Notes: generated from the sequence alone by a model not told the origin. Positions 1-8,374 are shown, counted from the stretch's first letter. The stretch: DNA of 64,000 nt from Chryseobacterium arthrosphaerae (GCF_001684965.1 NZ_MAYG01000001.1:1860001-1924000), one strand, 5' to 3'. Made by a program: numbers and translations.

Positions 1-266
1 ACATCACCATAGGTGTGAACGTGAGCCATTACATCATGACGGAATTTCTTTTCGTATTCTGCTGCTTTATCAAAATCGATATTTTCAGCATTAGCTTTTA
101 ATTCAGCAATCTGCTCGTCTGTAATCTCAAGACCTAAATCTTTTTCGATCTCAGCTAAAGCGATCCAAAGCTTTCTCCAGGTACGGAATTTGTTATTGTG
201 TGAGAAATTAAACAACATTTCTTCACTGGAATAGCGCTCTTCCAATGGATTTTTGTAGGAATTCAT
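1..266 (-). CDS. purB: Adenylosuccinate lyase, N-terminal part (runs off the window)
   Basis: The minus strand encodes about 88 residues starting [20 protein letters not shown] and continuing through [20 protein letters not shown], which is the typical N-terminus of bacterial adenylosuccinate lyase. The enzyme makes AMP from adenylosuccinate and AICAR from SAICAR in purine synthesis, in the cytoplasm. The start is the ATG at 266; the rest, including the catalytic histidine and serine loops, lies outside the window. The frame is open to the window edge with no sign of damage. Identification rests on family recognition of the N-terminus only. Confidence 0.9.
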   Translation of the reverse strand, partial: MNSYKNPLEERYSSEEMLFNFSHNNKFRTWRKLWIALAEIEKDLGLEITDEQIAELKANAENIDFDKAAEYEKKFRHDVMAHVHTYGD

Positions 267-423
267 TCGTTCTTTTACTTTTTAGATGTACAAAAATACG
301 GTTTTTCAGTGAGAGATGAAAATACAGTTTTTATGATTTTTAATCTTTATGATGTATTGCTGTTGCCTTTGAATATATTATATTATTGAAGTTGTTACAG
401 ATGATATAGAACGCATGAAATAA

Positions 424-459
424 TGAAAAATCTGCGTAATCAGCTTAATCTGCGAGCGG
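424..459 (+). repeat. Intergenic repeat, copy 1 (aatctgcgtaatc-type)
   Basis: The stretch reads tgaaaaatctgcgtaatcag and then cttaatctgcgagcgg. A near-identical stretch lies at 616-650. The two match at most positions in the same order (tgcgtaatc / agcgtaatc, gcttaatc, gcgagcg). No reading frame covers either copy. Confidence 0.6.
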
Positions 460-615
460 ATTCTATTGCCAATGATGGAAGAATGTTGTTGGAAAAACGC
501 CAAGGCGCTATTGTTTATTTTATTCTGTTTTTAAGGCGCTAAGATCTTATCTCCGATAAAATTGAATGCTGTTTATTTGTAAGAATTGTTTTTCTGTCCT
601 CAACATACTCAAAGA

Positions 616-650
616 ATGAAAATCAGCGTAATCTGCTTAATCCGCGAGCG
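616..650 (+). repeat. Intergenic repeat, copy 2
   Basis: Second copy of the repeat at 424-459, reading tgaaaatcagcgtaatctgc and then ttaatccgcgagcg, in the same orientation, about 190 bases further on. Differences are mainly single substitutions between tctgcg, tcagcg and tccgcg words. Confidence 0.6.
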
Positions 651-686
651 ATTATGTTGCTATGGATATACAATGCTTTATATTAA

Positions 687-714
687 AACAGGCCATCTCA
701 AAAGATGGCCTGTT
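687..714 (-). terminator. Rho-independent terminator of the 740-880 peptide gene
   Basis: A perfect 12-bp stem, aacaggccatct pairing with agatggcctgtt, encloses a 4-base loop (699-702). On the minus strand it is followed by a TTTTAATATAAAG run. It sits just downstream of the small peptide gene's stop codon. Confidence 0.85.
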
Positions 715-739
715 CTTCATTATTATTCCGGAATCAGAA

Positions 740-880
740 TTAATCAATAAGTCCGCAAGGTGATCCTACAGGAATACATTTTCTTACAAACGAACACCAG
801 AAGTACCCTGAAAGGCACATCGGGATACCTCCCTGAACTGTTTTCAATTCTTTTTTTGAAAGTTTTCTTAAGTTTTTCAT
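740..880 (-). CDS. Double-glycine leader peptide, cysteine-rich (bacteriocin-like)
   Basis: A 46-residue frame begins MKNLRKLSKKELKTVQGG and is followed by a 28-residue core with four cysteines (residues 22, 29, 35, 42). The basic, amphipathic leader ending in Gly-Gly is the hallmark of peptides exported and trimmed by C39-peptidase ABC transporters. Similar short genes are frequent in Chryseobacterium and are usually labelled bacteriocin-like. It has its own terminator (687-714), which supports it being an expressed unit. No modification enzyme, transporter or immunity gene lies beside it. A second, unlinked gene of the same design is at 54831-54998. Function is unknown: bacteriocin, signal and modified peptide are all possible. 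Confidence 0.8.
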   Translation of the reverse strand: MKNLRKLSKKELKTVQGGIPMCLSGYFWCSFVRKCIPVGSPCGLID

Positions 881-1080
881 AATAACATTTTTTTGATTTT
901 TTCCTACTCTATATGCTTTTCGGATTCTGCTTTAATTTGGTATTACCAATATACATATTTTTCAGCCAAAAAAACATAACCTATTCATTTTATATTACTT
1001 GTACCTAAAACTACCGTATTATTTTTTTTTGAATGTTGCTTGCAGGAATATTCTGCTGATAACGTTGAGTCATAAAAAAA

Positions 1081-1096
1081 CCACCCTTTCAGGTGG
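1081..1096 (-). terminator. Rho-independent terminator after 1120-1530
   Basis: On the minus strand CCACC-TGAAAG-GGTGG forms a short 5-bp stem followed by seven T residues. It lies 24 bases downstream of the stop codon at 1120. Confidence 0.7.
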
Positions 1097-1119
1097 CTAT
1101 GATCTTCTGATATCAGGTC

Positions 1120-1530
1120 TTATTGATAGATGGTTACATCGTCTTTCTTAATCTGATAGCTTTTTTTATAGGGAATCAAAACATAGGTTTCTTTAATGTA
1201 GCTTCCGCTTTTCCATATTTTAGCTTTTCCTTCTCTTTCAAGAATAATGCTCTTTGCCATTCCATCAGGGATAAAGATTTCAGCCTTTTTCATGTCTTTA
1301 CTGAAAATAACAGCTGTCATTGTAGCAGAGCTTTTATCCGAGGTCACTTCCTTTAATTTGATTTTCTGTTCGAAAACTCTTACACAGTTATTTCTGAGTT
1401 GAGAATAGGTATAACCTGCAGAGTTGATACATCCGTGAACATCCCTGTCCCCGCCCAAAACCGGAGTTTTTTGTTGAGCAAAAGCTAAAGAGGCAAGGAA
1501 CATCGAAGTAAATAAAATTGGTTTTTTCAT
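1120..1530 (-). CDS. Small secreted protein with GCxxSAGYxYS motif (paralogue 1)
   Basis: 136 residues. I chose the ATG at 1530 because it starts a clear signal peptide (MKKPILFTSMFLASLAFAQ); upstream in-frame codons extend the frame but would bury that signal. The mature part has TPVLGGDRDVHGCINSAGYT near its N-terminus, then CVRVFEQKIKL and a basic, beta-rich C-terminus ending DDVTIYQ. The G-C-x2-S-A-G-Y-x-Y-S...C-x-R pattern, with two cysteines, resembles a short module seen in many exported bacterial proteins, where it is often GCxxSAGYxWC. I know of no firm function. Probably periplasmic. The next gene (1823-2212) is a close paralogue in tandem, and each has its own terminator. Confidence 0.75.
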   Translation of the reverse strand: MKKPILFTSMFLASLAFAQQKTPVLGGDRDVHGCINSAGYTYSQLRNNCVRVFEQKIKLKEVTSDKSSATMTAVIFSKDMKKAEIFIPDGMAKSIILEREGKAKIWKSGSYIKETYVLIPYKKSYQIKKDDVTIYQ

Positions 1531-1780
1531 ATTTAAATTATTAATGTTTTCAATTGGTAAAAGTATTTCACAAAATAAAGATATTAATTTCATTTTTAGC
1601 TGCAAAAATCATTATTTCTCAATAGCTTTTTATCCGGATGAACATTATCCGTATACAGAAGTTCTTTGAATATGGTTCTGAAGTCTCGTGATGAATCTTA
1701 AATATCCTACGATAAACTGCGAATGACAGTAGCCTTTTCTGACATTTTGAGAAATTTTATTTTTATATCTTCATAAAAAA

Positions 1781-1800
1781 AGCCACCCTAACGAGTGACT
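1781..1800 (-). terminator. Probable terminator after 1823-2212
   Basis: On the minus strand an imperfect 6-bp stem (AGTCAC with GTGGCT, one mismatch) and an 8-base loop are followed by a run of seven T residues. The arrangement matches the terminator of the paralogous gene downstream. Confidence 0.55.
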
Positions 1801-1822
1801 TTAATCTTTTTATATTTTGACT

Positions 1823-2212
1823 TTATTGATAGATAACAATATTGTCCTTTTTAAGCTGATAACCGCTTTTTTTGAAAGGCGCTAATACGTATCCGTCTTT
1901 TTTCCAGGCTTTTGCTTTTCCTGTTCTGGTAAGAACAATGCTACCTCCTTCTGCATCCTTAACAAAAACCTCAGCTTTCTTCATGTCTTTACTGAAAATA
2001 ACAGCTGAAATATAATCACCTTTTGAAGCGACCTCTTTTAATTTTATTTTCTGCTCAAAAGTACGTACACAATCTTTCTTAACTTGTGAATAGGTATATC
2101 CCGCTGAACCAATACACCCATGGGCATCTTTATCGCCACCTAAAACCGGTGTTGTCTGTGCGAAAGCTAAGGAACCAAGGAACATTGCGCTGAATACAAT
2201 CGTTTTTTTCAT
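1823..2212 (-). CDS. Small secreted protein with GCxxSAGYxYS motif (paralogue 2)
   Basis: 129 residues with signal peptide MKKTIVFSAMFLGSLAFAQ and a mature part opening TPVLGGDKDAHGCIGSAGYT. It is collinear with the protein at 1120-1530 throughout, sharing the two cysteines, the FEQKIKLKEV and VIFSKDMKKAE segments and the ending xxIVIYQ / xxVTIYQ. The copies differ most in a short central loop (residues 60-66) and in the charge pattern before the C-terminus, as expected after an old tandem duplication. Function is unknown; export to the periplasm or beyond is supported by the signal peptide. Its start is the ATG at 2212, facing the divergent gene at 2464. Confidence 0.75.
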   Translation of the reverse strand: MKKTIVFSAMFLGSLAFAQTTPVLGGDKDAHGCIGSAGYTYSQVKKDCVRTFEQKIKLKEVASKGDYISAVIFSKDMKKAEVFVKDAEGGSIVLTRTGKAKAWKKDGYVLAPFKKSGYQLKKDNIVIYQ

Positions 2213-2403
2213 GTTGTCTGTCTATTATGATAATTGCGGGTGGTATTAATAAAAACCATGCCAAAAGATTGGAAAAAAATGTCTTTTAGAATAACTTCTA
2301 CTGACAGTGATTTTACAGGATGTTATCATAATACTCCATGTTTATCATAATTCGAAATATTTTTCGCTAAAAGAAATAAATATGATAAAAATAAAACTAT
2401 CAT

Positions 2404-2433
2404 TTGTCATTTAAAACAATATTTCTACATTTA
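2404..2433 (+). promoter_or_regulatory. Flavobacterial-type promoter for 2464-3951
   Basis: TTG at 2404-2406, 19 bases, then TACATTTA at 2426-2433. This fits the TTG/TAnnTTTG promoter form with one mismatch in the last -7 base. The box ends 30 bases before the ATG. Confidence 0.55.
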
Positions 2434-2463
2434 GAGAGAAAATAACCACAAAACTAATATTTC

Positions 2464-3951
2464 ATGAAATTAAAAATCTACTCTGCATTTTTCCTGCTGA
2501 CATCAGCTCTGTTTTTTTCACAAAATGTGAGTTTCACGGATGCCAATTTTAAAAATGCCTTACTTCCCTACCACGATGCCAACGGGGATGGAGAAATCTC
2601 CAATACGGAGGCTAAGAACGCTACGCTGATCATGATCGACACCAATTACGGTATCACTAATATTGACGGAATAGAGGCATTTACCAATCTGAATATGCTC
2701 TTTATAAGGAACAACCCTCTTTCCTCGCCGGTGAACCTCAGTCAGAGTCCCCAACTAACCAACCTTGTGCTTTACGGTGCAGCCATACCATCAATCAACC
2801 TTACAGGCTTAACACAGTTAAAAAAGATAACAGTAACGTTATCCCAGGGTGCTGCAATAGACCTCACCAATAAACCTCTGCTCGAAGAACTGTTTATAGC
2901 CGGTGAATTTGGTATTGGAGGGGTCAGCACTTTGGATGTGACGCAAAATCCTGTATTAAAAACATTATGGCTTAATGACAGCAGCCCCAATACCATTAAT
3001 GTGACCCAGAATCCTTTATTGGAAACCCTGGTTATCCAGCAAAATCCCAATTCACCCAACAGCTTAACTTCTTTGAATGTTACCCAAAATCCAATGCTTA
3101 AAATACTGACTTTAGGTGGAAACAAAAACCTTCCTTCCATAGATGTAAGCATGAATCCGGTATTAAGTATGCTGAATATCGGGGCCACCGCAATAACTTC
3201 CCTGAACCTCAGCAACAATCCTTTATTAAAATATCTGGCCATAGATCACTGCGATTTTTCAGGTGGCATAGATCTGTCCAATCTCACACTTTTAGAAGAG
3301 CTGAATGCCAACGATTCTTCATTAACGCATTTAGATTTTACGAATAATGCCAATTTACATACTTTAAGTTTCAGCAATAACTATATTACCAGTTTAAACC
3401 TCGCTCCTCTGGTGAAACTGAAAAACTTTCACAGTGCCAATAATCTCTTTACCGCTATAGACCTAAGCAATAATCATAATCTTACCTATGCGGATTTTAT
3501 GTCTAATCAGCAGGTACAGTACATTAACATGAAAAATGGTAATAATCATAATATGACGTGGCTTACGAACATGGACTATCAGTTCATGCCTCAATTAAGA
3601 GGTTTCTGCGTGGATGATGTAAATTCACCTTACGGTATCAAGGTAAAACAGACGCTTAATAATACAGTATTAGTTACTTCTGACTGTTCCCTGCTTTCGA
3701 CCCGGGAAAATCCATTGCAGAGCAACCGTTTTACATTATTCCCCAACCCGGCAGATGATAAAGTATTTATAGAGAGTCCGGAAGACCTGCTGGAGTATTC
3801 TGTTTTTTCAGTTTCGGGCCAGAAGATACAATCAGGCGTTTTCAGGAAAGGAGAACAATCTATAGATCTAAAGAATCTGATTAAAGGAACGTATATTATT
3901 CAGATCAGGACAGACCGTCAGACGTTTACTGAGAAGATCATTAAGAGATAA
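2464..3951 (+). CDS. Secreted leucine-rich-repeat protein with T9SS sorting domain
   Basis: 495 residues. A signal peptide (about residues 1-20, ending FFSQ) is followed by an EF-hand-like calcium loop, DANGDGEISNTEA, near residue 38. A long series of irregular leucine-rich repeats (about 60-380) then follows, with the pattern LxxLNVTQNPxLxxL / LNLSNNPLLKYL. The C-terminal 70 residues (FTLFPNPADDKVFIES ... IIKR) are a type A C-terminal domain recognised by the type IX secretion system, so the protein should be secreted or anchored at the cell surface. LRR proteins of this type usually bind other proteins or glycans; the ligand cannot be read from the sequence. It ends at a bidirectional terminator shared with bglX. 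Confidence 0.85.
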   Translation: MKLKIYSAFFLLTSALFFSQNVSFTDANFKNALLPYHDANGDGEISNTEAKNATLIMIDTNYGITNIDGIEAFTNLNMLFIRNNPLSSPVNLSQSPQLTNLVLYGAAIPSINLTGLTQLKKITVTLSQGAAIDLTNKPLLEELFIAGEFGIGGVSTLDVTQNPVLKTLWLNDSSPNTINVTQNPLLETLVIQQNPNSPNSLTSLNVTQNPMLKILTLGGNKNLPSIDVSMNPVLSMLNIGATAITSLNLSNNPLLKYLAIDHCDFSGGIDLSNLTLLEELNANDSSLTHLDFTNNANLHTLSFSNNYITSLNLAPLVKLKNFHSANNLFTAIDLSNNHNLTYADFMSNQQVQYINMKNGNNHNMTWLTNMDYQFMPQLRGFCVDDVNSPYGIKVKQTLNNTVLVTSDCSLLSTRENPLQSNRFTLFPNPADDKVFIESPEDLLEYSVFSVSGQKIQSGVFRKGEQSIDLKNLIKGTYIIQIRTDRQTFTEKIIKR

Positions 3952-3969
3952 AAAACGTATTCATATAAC

Positions 3970-4001
3970 AAAGCCTTGTCATGATCATCTGACAAGGCTT
4001 T
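3970..4001. terminator. Bidirectional terminator between convergent genes
   Basis: A perfect 12-bp stem (aaagccttgtca with tgacaaggcttt) and an 8-base loop, with a T-rich run after it on the plus strand and A-rich sequence before it. It lies between the stop codons of the LRR gene and bglX and can serve both. Confidence 0.85.
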
Positions 4002-4035
4002 TGTTTTTAAAATATATTAAAAGTTTATCCCGGAG

Positions 4036-6363
4036 TTATTTTGTCCAGTTGATTTTTGAATGTTTTACATCCTGAGAGTTCGTACCAATCATGATATCGA
4101 ATTCTCCCGCTTCCCAATCATATTTCAGATCTCCGTTATAGAATTTCAGATTTTCAGGGGTAATATCAAAGGTTACTTTTCTTGATTCTCCTTTTTTCAA
4201 AAATACCTTCTGGAAACCTTTCAGCTCTTTTACCGGTCTTGTAATACTTCCCACCATATCTCTGATGTATAGCTGAACCACCTCGGCGCCATCATAGTTT
4301 CCGCTGTTGGTTACGGTAACAGATGCCTGAACGGTTTGATTTCCTTTCGGATTGGCATTGGAAACCGTAATATCAGAATAATTAAATTTCGTATAGCTTA
4401 ATCCGTACCCGAAAGAATATAACGGCGTATTACATTCATCCATATAATTGGAACGGAATCTTTCGTAGGTACATTTATCTACTTTATCCTGGCTCAGCGG
4501 ACGGCCTGTATTTTTAGCATTATAATAGATAGGAACCTGCCCCAGGCTTCTCGGGAAGGTCATCGGCAGTTTTCCTGAAGGGTTTACTTTTCCGAACAGT
4601 ACATCAGCAATTGCATTTCCTGCTTCAGATCCTGCAAACCAGGCATTCAAAATTGCATCCGGAGTATCTTTTACATTGGTAAGAGCCAATGGACGTCCCG
4701 TGAAAAGGACCATCGCAATAGGTTTTCCGGTTTTCTTCAGCTCGTTTAATAAGTCTACCTGAGACTGAGGAATTGTAATTTCTGTTCTGGAAGAGGATTC
4801 TCCGCTCATCTCTGCAGATTCCCCGATAGCCAGAACAATTACATCTGCTTTATTGGCTACATCAACCGCTTCTTTTAATAGTTGTTCTTTTGAGCGGTTA
4901 TCACGGTCTGTTTTCTTTCCGTGAGCAGCATAGATATCTTCCAGCCTGGCATCGTAATCAATGTTTGCCCCTTTAGCAGAAAGGAATTTCACTTCTTTAC
5001 CGTAGTTTGCCTGTAACCCCTGCATTAAATTGACTGAGACTGCATGTTTGGTAGCGACACTCCAGGTTCCGGCCATATTCAAAGAGTTGTTGACCAATGG
5101 GCCTATCACAGCGACTGTTCCTGACTTTTTCAAAGGGAGTACCTGATTTTCATTTTTCAGTAAAACCATAGACTGGGCTGCAACATTTCTCGCAATGTTA
5201 CGGTTTTCCATGTTGTAAACTTCTTTTGCAGCCAGCTTTGCGTCTCCATGCTTGTAAGGATTGTCAAATAATCCCAGATCATATTTTGCTTCAAGAATTC
5301 TTTTCGCTGCTGCATCAATTTCAGCCTGGGTCACCTTACCTTCAGAAAGAGATTTTTTAAGGGTTGTTAAAAATCCCTCTCCTACCATATCCATATCCAC
5401 TCCGGCTTTCAACGCCAAGGCAGAAACCTGCTGCAGATCCCCCATTCCATGTTCCACCATTTCGTTGATCCCGGTATAATCAGTCACTACAAAACCTTTG
5501 AATTTCCATTGGTTCCTCAGTACTTCAGTCTGCAGCCATCTGCTACCTGTTGCCGGAACTCCATCTACTTCATTGAAAGAAGCCATTACAGAAGCTACCC
5601 CTGCATCTACAGCGGCTTTATAGGGTGGAAAATATTCGTTGAACATTCTCACATGGCTCATATCAACTGTATTATAATCACGGCCAGCCTCTCCGGCTCC
5701 ATACAGTGCAAAGTGCTTTACACAAGCCAGTATATTGGTACCGTTTGCCAGATCTTTGCCCTGGTAGCCGTATACCATGTTCTTGGAGATTTCGCTTCCC
5801 AGGTAAGGGTCTTCTCCGGAACCTTCAGAAACTCTTCCCCATCTCGGTTCACGGGAAATATCCACCATTGGCGAAAATGTCCAGTTGATACCGTCAGATG
5901 CGGCTTCTCTTGCTGCTACCCTCGCAGACTGCTGTACAAGGTTCATATCCCATGACGCGGCAAGTCCTAAAGGAATCGGGAAGGTGGTTTCATAGCCATG
6001 AATCACATCCATACCAAAGATCAAAGGGATCTTAAGACGGCTTTTTTCAATAGCCACTTTCTGAACGGCCTTTATTTTATCTGCTCCTTTTATATTGAAC
6101 AGTCCTCCTACGAGTCCCTGTTCCACTTTTTTTCCGATATCTGAACTCTGGGCCTGGCCTGTGGTAAAATCTCCTGAAGTCGGCAGGTTCAGCTGGCCAA
6201 TCTTCTCATCCAAAGTCATTTTAGATAAAAGATTGTCTACAAAGGCTTTCTTTTTAGCCTGATACTGAGCGGTCTGATAGGCCTGAACCGGCTTATCCAC
6301 CATTTCCTGAGCGGAAAACACAGGTGAAAGTGCTAAGGTTGCAAGTACAATTAACTTTTTCAT
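4036..6363 (-). CDS. bglX: Periplasmic beta-glucosidase, GH3 (BglX-like)
   Basis: 775 residues, normal length for BglX. A signal peptide (1-18) is followed by the GH3 N-terminal TIM-barrel domain with RVSEGSGEDPYLGS (177-190) and KHFALYGAGEAGRDY (216-230). The nucleophile region is GFVVTDYTG, with Asp295 as the expected catalytic nucleophile. The GH3 C-terminal sandwich domain follows, and then a fibronectin-III-like domain typical of bacterial beta-glucosidases. It should release glucose from the non-reducing ends of beta-glucans or oligosaccharides in the periplasm. It lies last in a same-strand run with SusC, SusD and a GH144-type glucanase, which suggests it finishes oligosaccharides made by that enzyme. 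BglX enzymes are broad, so the exact linkage is inference. Confidence 0.9.
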   Translation of the reverse strand: MKKLIVLATLALSPVFSAQEMVDKPVQAYQTAQYQAKKKAFVDNLLSKMTLDEKIGQLNLPTSGDFTTGQAQSSDIGKKVEQGLVGGLFNIKGADKIKAVQKVAIEKSRLKIPLIFGMDVIHGYETTFPIPLGLAASWDMNLVQQSARVAAREAASDGINWTFSPMVDISREPRWGRVSEGSGEDPYLGSEISKNMVYGYQGKDLANGTNILACVKHFALYGAGEAGRDYNTVDMSHVRMFNEYFPPYKAAVDAGVASVMASFNEVDGVPATGSRWLQTEVLRNQWKFKGFVVTDYTGINEMVEHGMGDLQQVSALALKAGVDMDMVGEGFLTTLKKSLSEGKVTQAEIDAAAKRILEAKYDLGLFDNPYKHGDAKLAAKEVYNMENRNIARNVAAQSMVLLKNENQVLPLKKSGTVAVIGPLVNNSLNMAGTWSVATKHAVSVNLMQGLQANYGKEVKFLSAKGANIDYDARLEDIYAAHGKKTDRDNRSKEQLLKEAVDVANKADVIVLAIGESAEMSGESSSRTEITIPQSQVDLLNELKKTGKPIAMVLFTGRPLALTNVKDTPDAILNAWFAGSEAGNAIADVLFGKVNPSGKLPMTFPRSLGQVPIYYNAKNTGRPLSQDKVDKCTYERFRSNYMDECNTPLYSFGYGLSYTKFNYSDITVSNANPKGNQTVQASVTVTNSGNYDGAEVVQLYIRDMVGSITRPVKELKGFQKVFLKKGESRKVTFDITPENLKFYNGDLKYDWEAGEFDIMIGTNSQDVKHSKINWTK

Positions 6364-6453
6364 AAATCGATCTTCTTATTATTATTGTTTTATATTTTTT
6401 TGCTTAGTTACAAGTTAGTCTTCTTCAATTTCATTGTGACCGGTAAGCAGCTT

Positions 6454-7599
6454 TCACTGATAAATGATCTCCTGCTTGATGCTTTCAATAGTATTCGTGA
6501 CTTTATTCTCCGTATACCATTCTATAGTATTTCCGTATTCATCATATTTTTCGGTAGAAAAATTGGTGGGTGAAAAAAATTCTGCATGGGTTTTCTTTTC
6601 ATTTTCGATATAGTGTATGGCAATAAGCTCATCTTTTTTATTATACTCATTCACCCTTCCTTCAAGGTATTCCAATCTGTTTTCTCCCCCCGAGTAATCA
6701 TCATAATCGTCTTTTGTTTTGCAGTACACACTTCCGTAATGAATATTGTATTGGTCAAAATATTCAATTTCTTCAAGTTGAGGGGTAAGGCGGTCTTTAG
6801 AAAAATCCGGACGGTAAAATGATGTCTCATGTAATGTAAGGTTGTCAAATTCATCATAATTGAAAATTTCAAGATGAATATGTTTCATTATTTTACTGAA
6901 TGTGTCTTGATCTTCGGTTTGCATATAATGTTTAAACAAATGCAGTTTTTCTTCATTATATAGGAAATCACCAATTCTTATCACCCGATCTGTTTCATCA
7001 GAGACGATATATTTAATCCGGTCACCTTCTCTTTCAATAACCATATTATCCGTAAATTCATAAGTTTTCATGACTGTAGGATACTCAGCATTGATATATT
7101 TTTTCCAGACGTGACATGTTTTTTGATCTTCACTGTAAACCGTAGTGATATGATAAGAGTCTTCATATCCTTTGATATCAAAAATCACTTCTGTAAGCCT
7201 TTCTCCCTTGAATGTATAACTGATTTCGTCGTTATCTGCTTTCAAAATGATAAACTTTGTCAGGGCGTTTTCTTCTTCGATATTCTTTTCCAGCCATTCT
7301 TTAGATATCAAAGCATAAGTTTCAAATTGATCCGGTCCTTCAAATGGGTTTTTAATGGAAATGCTACATCCTGTAATATTTTTGGAACGATCATAAGTCT
7401 GTTGCAAATAATAATGTTCATGATGCTCATATATTGTTTCAAATCTTTCAGGATCTTTAAAGTTCAGATCTCTGATTTTTTTTAAATTTTCAAAAAAGGC
7501 AGAAGTTACCAGGTCTCCATTCTGAAAACGATGAACCTCACGGATATTCTTTTTATTTCCGCTAAAGCTTTCTATAAATATCTCGTCAAGGTCAATCAT
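6454..7599 (-). CDS. Unknown protein with YD/DxxGN-like repeats
   Basis: 381 residues with no signal peptide or membrane segment, acidic and rich in aromatic residues. Several stretches have the form YDEFDN, YDEYGN and YNKKDELIAIHY. These recall the YDxxGN beta-hairpin repeats of Rhs/YD proteins, but here they are few and irregular. I do not recognise a family. The start codon overlaps the stop of the upstream esterase by one base (TAATG), so the two are probably translationally coupled. Its place in the run with bglX and the glucanase may be functional or only positional. Confidence 0.7.
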   Translation of the reverse strand: MIDLDEIFIESFSGNKKNIREVHRFQNGDLVTSAFFENLKKIRDLNFKDPERFETIYEHHEHYYLQQTYDRSKNITGCSISIKNPFEGPDQFETYALISKEWLEKNIEEENALTKFIILKADNDEISYTFKGERLTEVIFDIKGYEDSYHITTVYSEDQKTCHVWKKYINAEYPTVMKTYEFTDNMVIEREGDRIKYIVSDETDRVIRIGDFLYNEEKLHLFKHYMQTEDQDTFSKIMKHIHLEIFNYDEFDNLTLHETSFYRPDFSKDRLTPQLEEIEYFDQYNIHYGSVYCKTKDDYDDYSGGENRLEYLEGRVNEYNKKDELIAIHYIENEKKTHAEFFSPTNFSTEKYDEYGNTIEWYTENKVTNTIESIKQEIIYQ

Positions 7600-8306
7600 T
7601 ATTTATTTTTTTCTTTCTTTTTAGACAGCATCCATTCATACAGCTGTGGATTTGAATAGGCAGAATCCCATGAGTTATGATTATCATTCGGGAATATGAC
7701 CAGTTCTGCTGATGGATTTACAGGATGAAGTTTCTGATAAAATTTGAAAGCATTTTCCGGCAGTACAATATCATCCATACCTCCGTGGAATATTTTCATA
7801 TTCAAATCTTTAAATCTATCAATATTTGCGGTCATTACCTGATCCGTAGGAGCGCAGACTGAAACTACTGCCGCAAACATTTCGGGATGCTCCATCGCCA
7901 GTTTCAAAGTACCCCATCCGCCCATAGAAAGCCCTGTCAGATAGATTCTTGAAGGATCAATCTTATATTTTTTCTGAATTTCTTTTATTAAATTATACAC
8001 TGTAACGGTATCCCACCACATTCCTTCCGGACACTGGGGTGCAAGAATAGCTACCGGTTCTTTGATCAGATTTTTATAGGTGAACGGACTGTGTGCTTTT
8101 ACCAGTTCAAGGTTATTTCCTCTTTCTCCGGAACCGTGAAGAAAGACAATCAACGGAACGTTTCCTTTTGTATTCTGGGGATAATCCAGGATATAGGAGA
8201 TTTTTTCCGTTCTTTTAATTTCTTTGTTAAGCTCGCCTTTTATTTCCTGGGCATTCAACTGCAATGAAAACGGTAATAATAAAAGGGGAATATGTTTTAA
8301 TTTCAT
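7599..8306 (-). CDS. Exported alpha/beta-hydrolase (esterase/PHB-depolymerase-like)
   Basis: 235 residues. Signal peptide 1-19 (ending LNAQ). The oxyanion segment is VFLHGSGERG (54-63), the nucleophile elbow is GLSMGG with Ser127, the acid is probably Asp178 or Asp179 in GGMDD, and the histidine is His210 in NDNHNSWD. The fold and length fit the prolyl-oligopeptidase/phospholipase-carboxylesterase group, whose periplasmic members in glycan loci are often carbohydrate esterases or peptidases. It may remove acyl groups from the glycan handled by the neighbouring GH144 and GH3 enzymes; that role is inference. The stop overlaps the start of the next gene. Confidence 0.8.
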   Translation of the reverse strand: MKLKHIPLLLLPFSLQLNAQEIKGELNKEIKRTEKISYILDYPQNTKGNVPLIVFLHGSGERGNNLELVKAHSPFTYKNLIKEPVAILAPQCPEGMWWDTVTVYNLIKEIQKKYKIDPSRIYLTGLSMGGWGTLKLAMEHPEMFAAVVSVCAPTDQVMTANIDRFKDLNMKIFHGGMDDIVLPENAFKFYQKLHPVNPSAELVIFPNDNHNSWDSAYSNPQLYEWMLSKKKEKNK

Positions 8307-8354
8307 AATTCTATAGGTTTTGGCTAAAGCCCTGGATTTGGTTTTATTTATTTT

Positions 8355-8374
8355 AAACGGGCTAAAGCCCGTTT
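8355..8374. repeat. Palindromic REP-like element
   Basis: aaacgggctaaagcccgttt is a perfect inverted repeat with a 9-bp stem and a 2-base centre. A partial relative (ggctaaagcc) is nearby at 8323-8332. The same core, as aacggactttagtccgtt and ggctttagcc, recurs inside the 192-bp tandem repeat at 38769-39312. It lies in the gap between the esterase and the glucanase. Confidence 0.65.

Larger units (their letters stand above)
267..686. other. Gene-free stretch with degenerate intergenic repeats
   Basis: About 420 bases between purB and the small peptide gene hold no convincing reading frame. The stretch contains two related copies of a repeat (424-459 and 616-650) and two shorter copies of an aaggcgct-type word near 506 and 534. 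Nothing looks like an RNA gene. Confidence 0.6.

Noticed and set aside
1531..1605. N-terminal extension of the first GCxxSAGY protein
   Set aside because: The frame is open upstream but would place 25 residues before a clear signal peptide. The ATG at 1530 is preferred.
5449..5955. Long plus-strand frame of 168 codons inside bglX
   Set aside because: It lies entirely opposite a well-conserved GH3 gene, has no protein-like composition and no promoter. It is a by-product of the minus-strand codon use.
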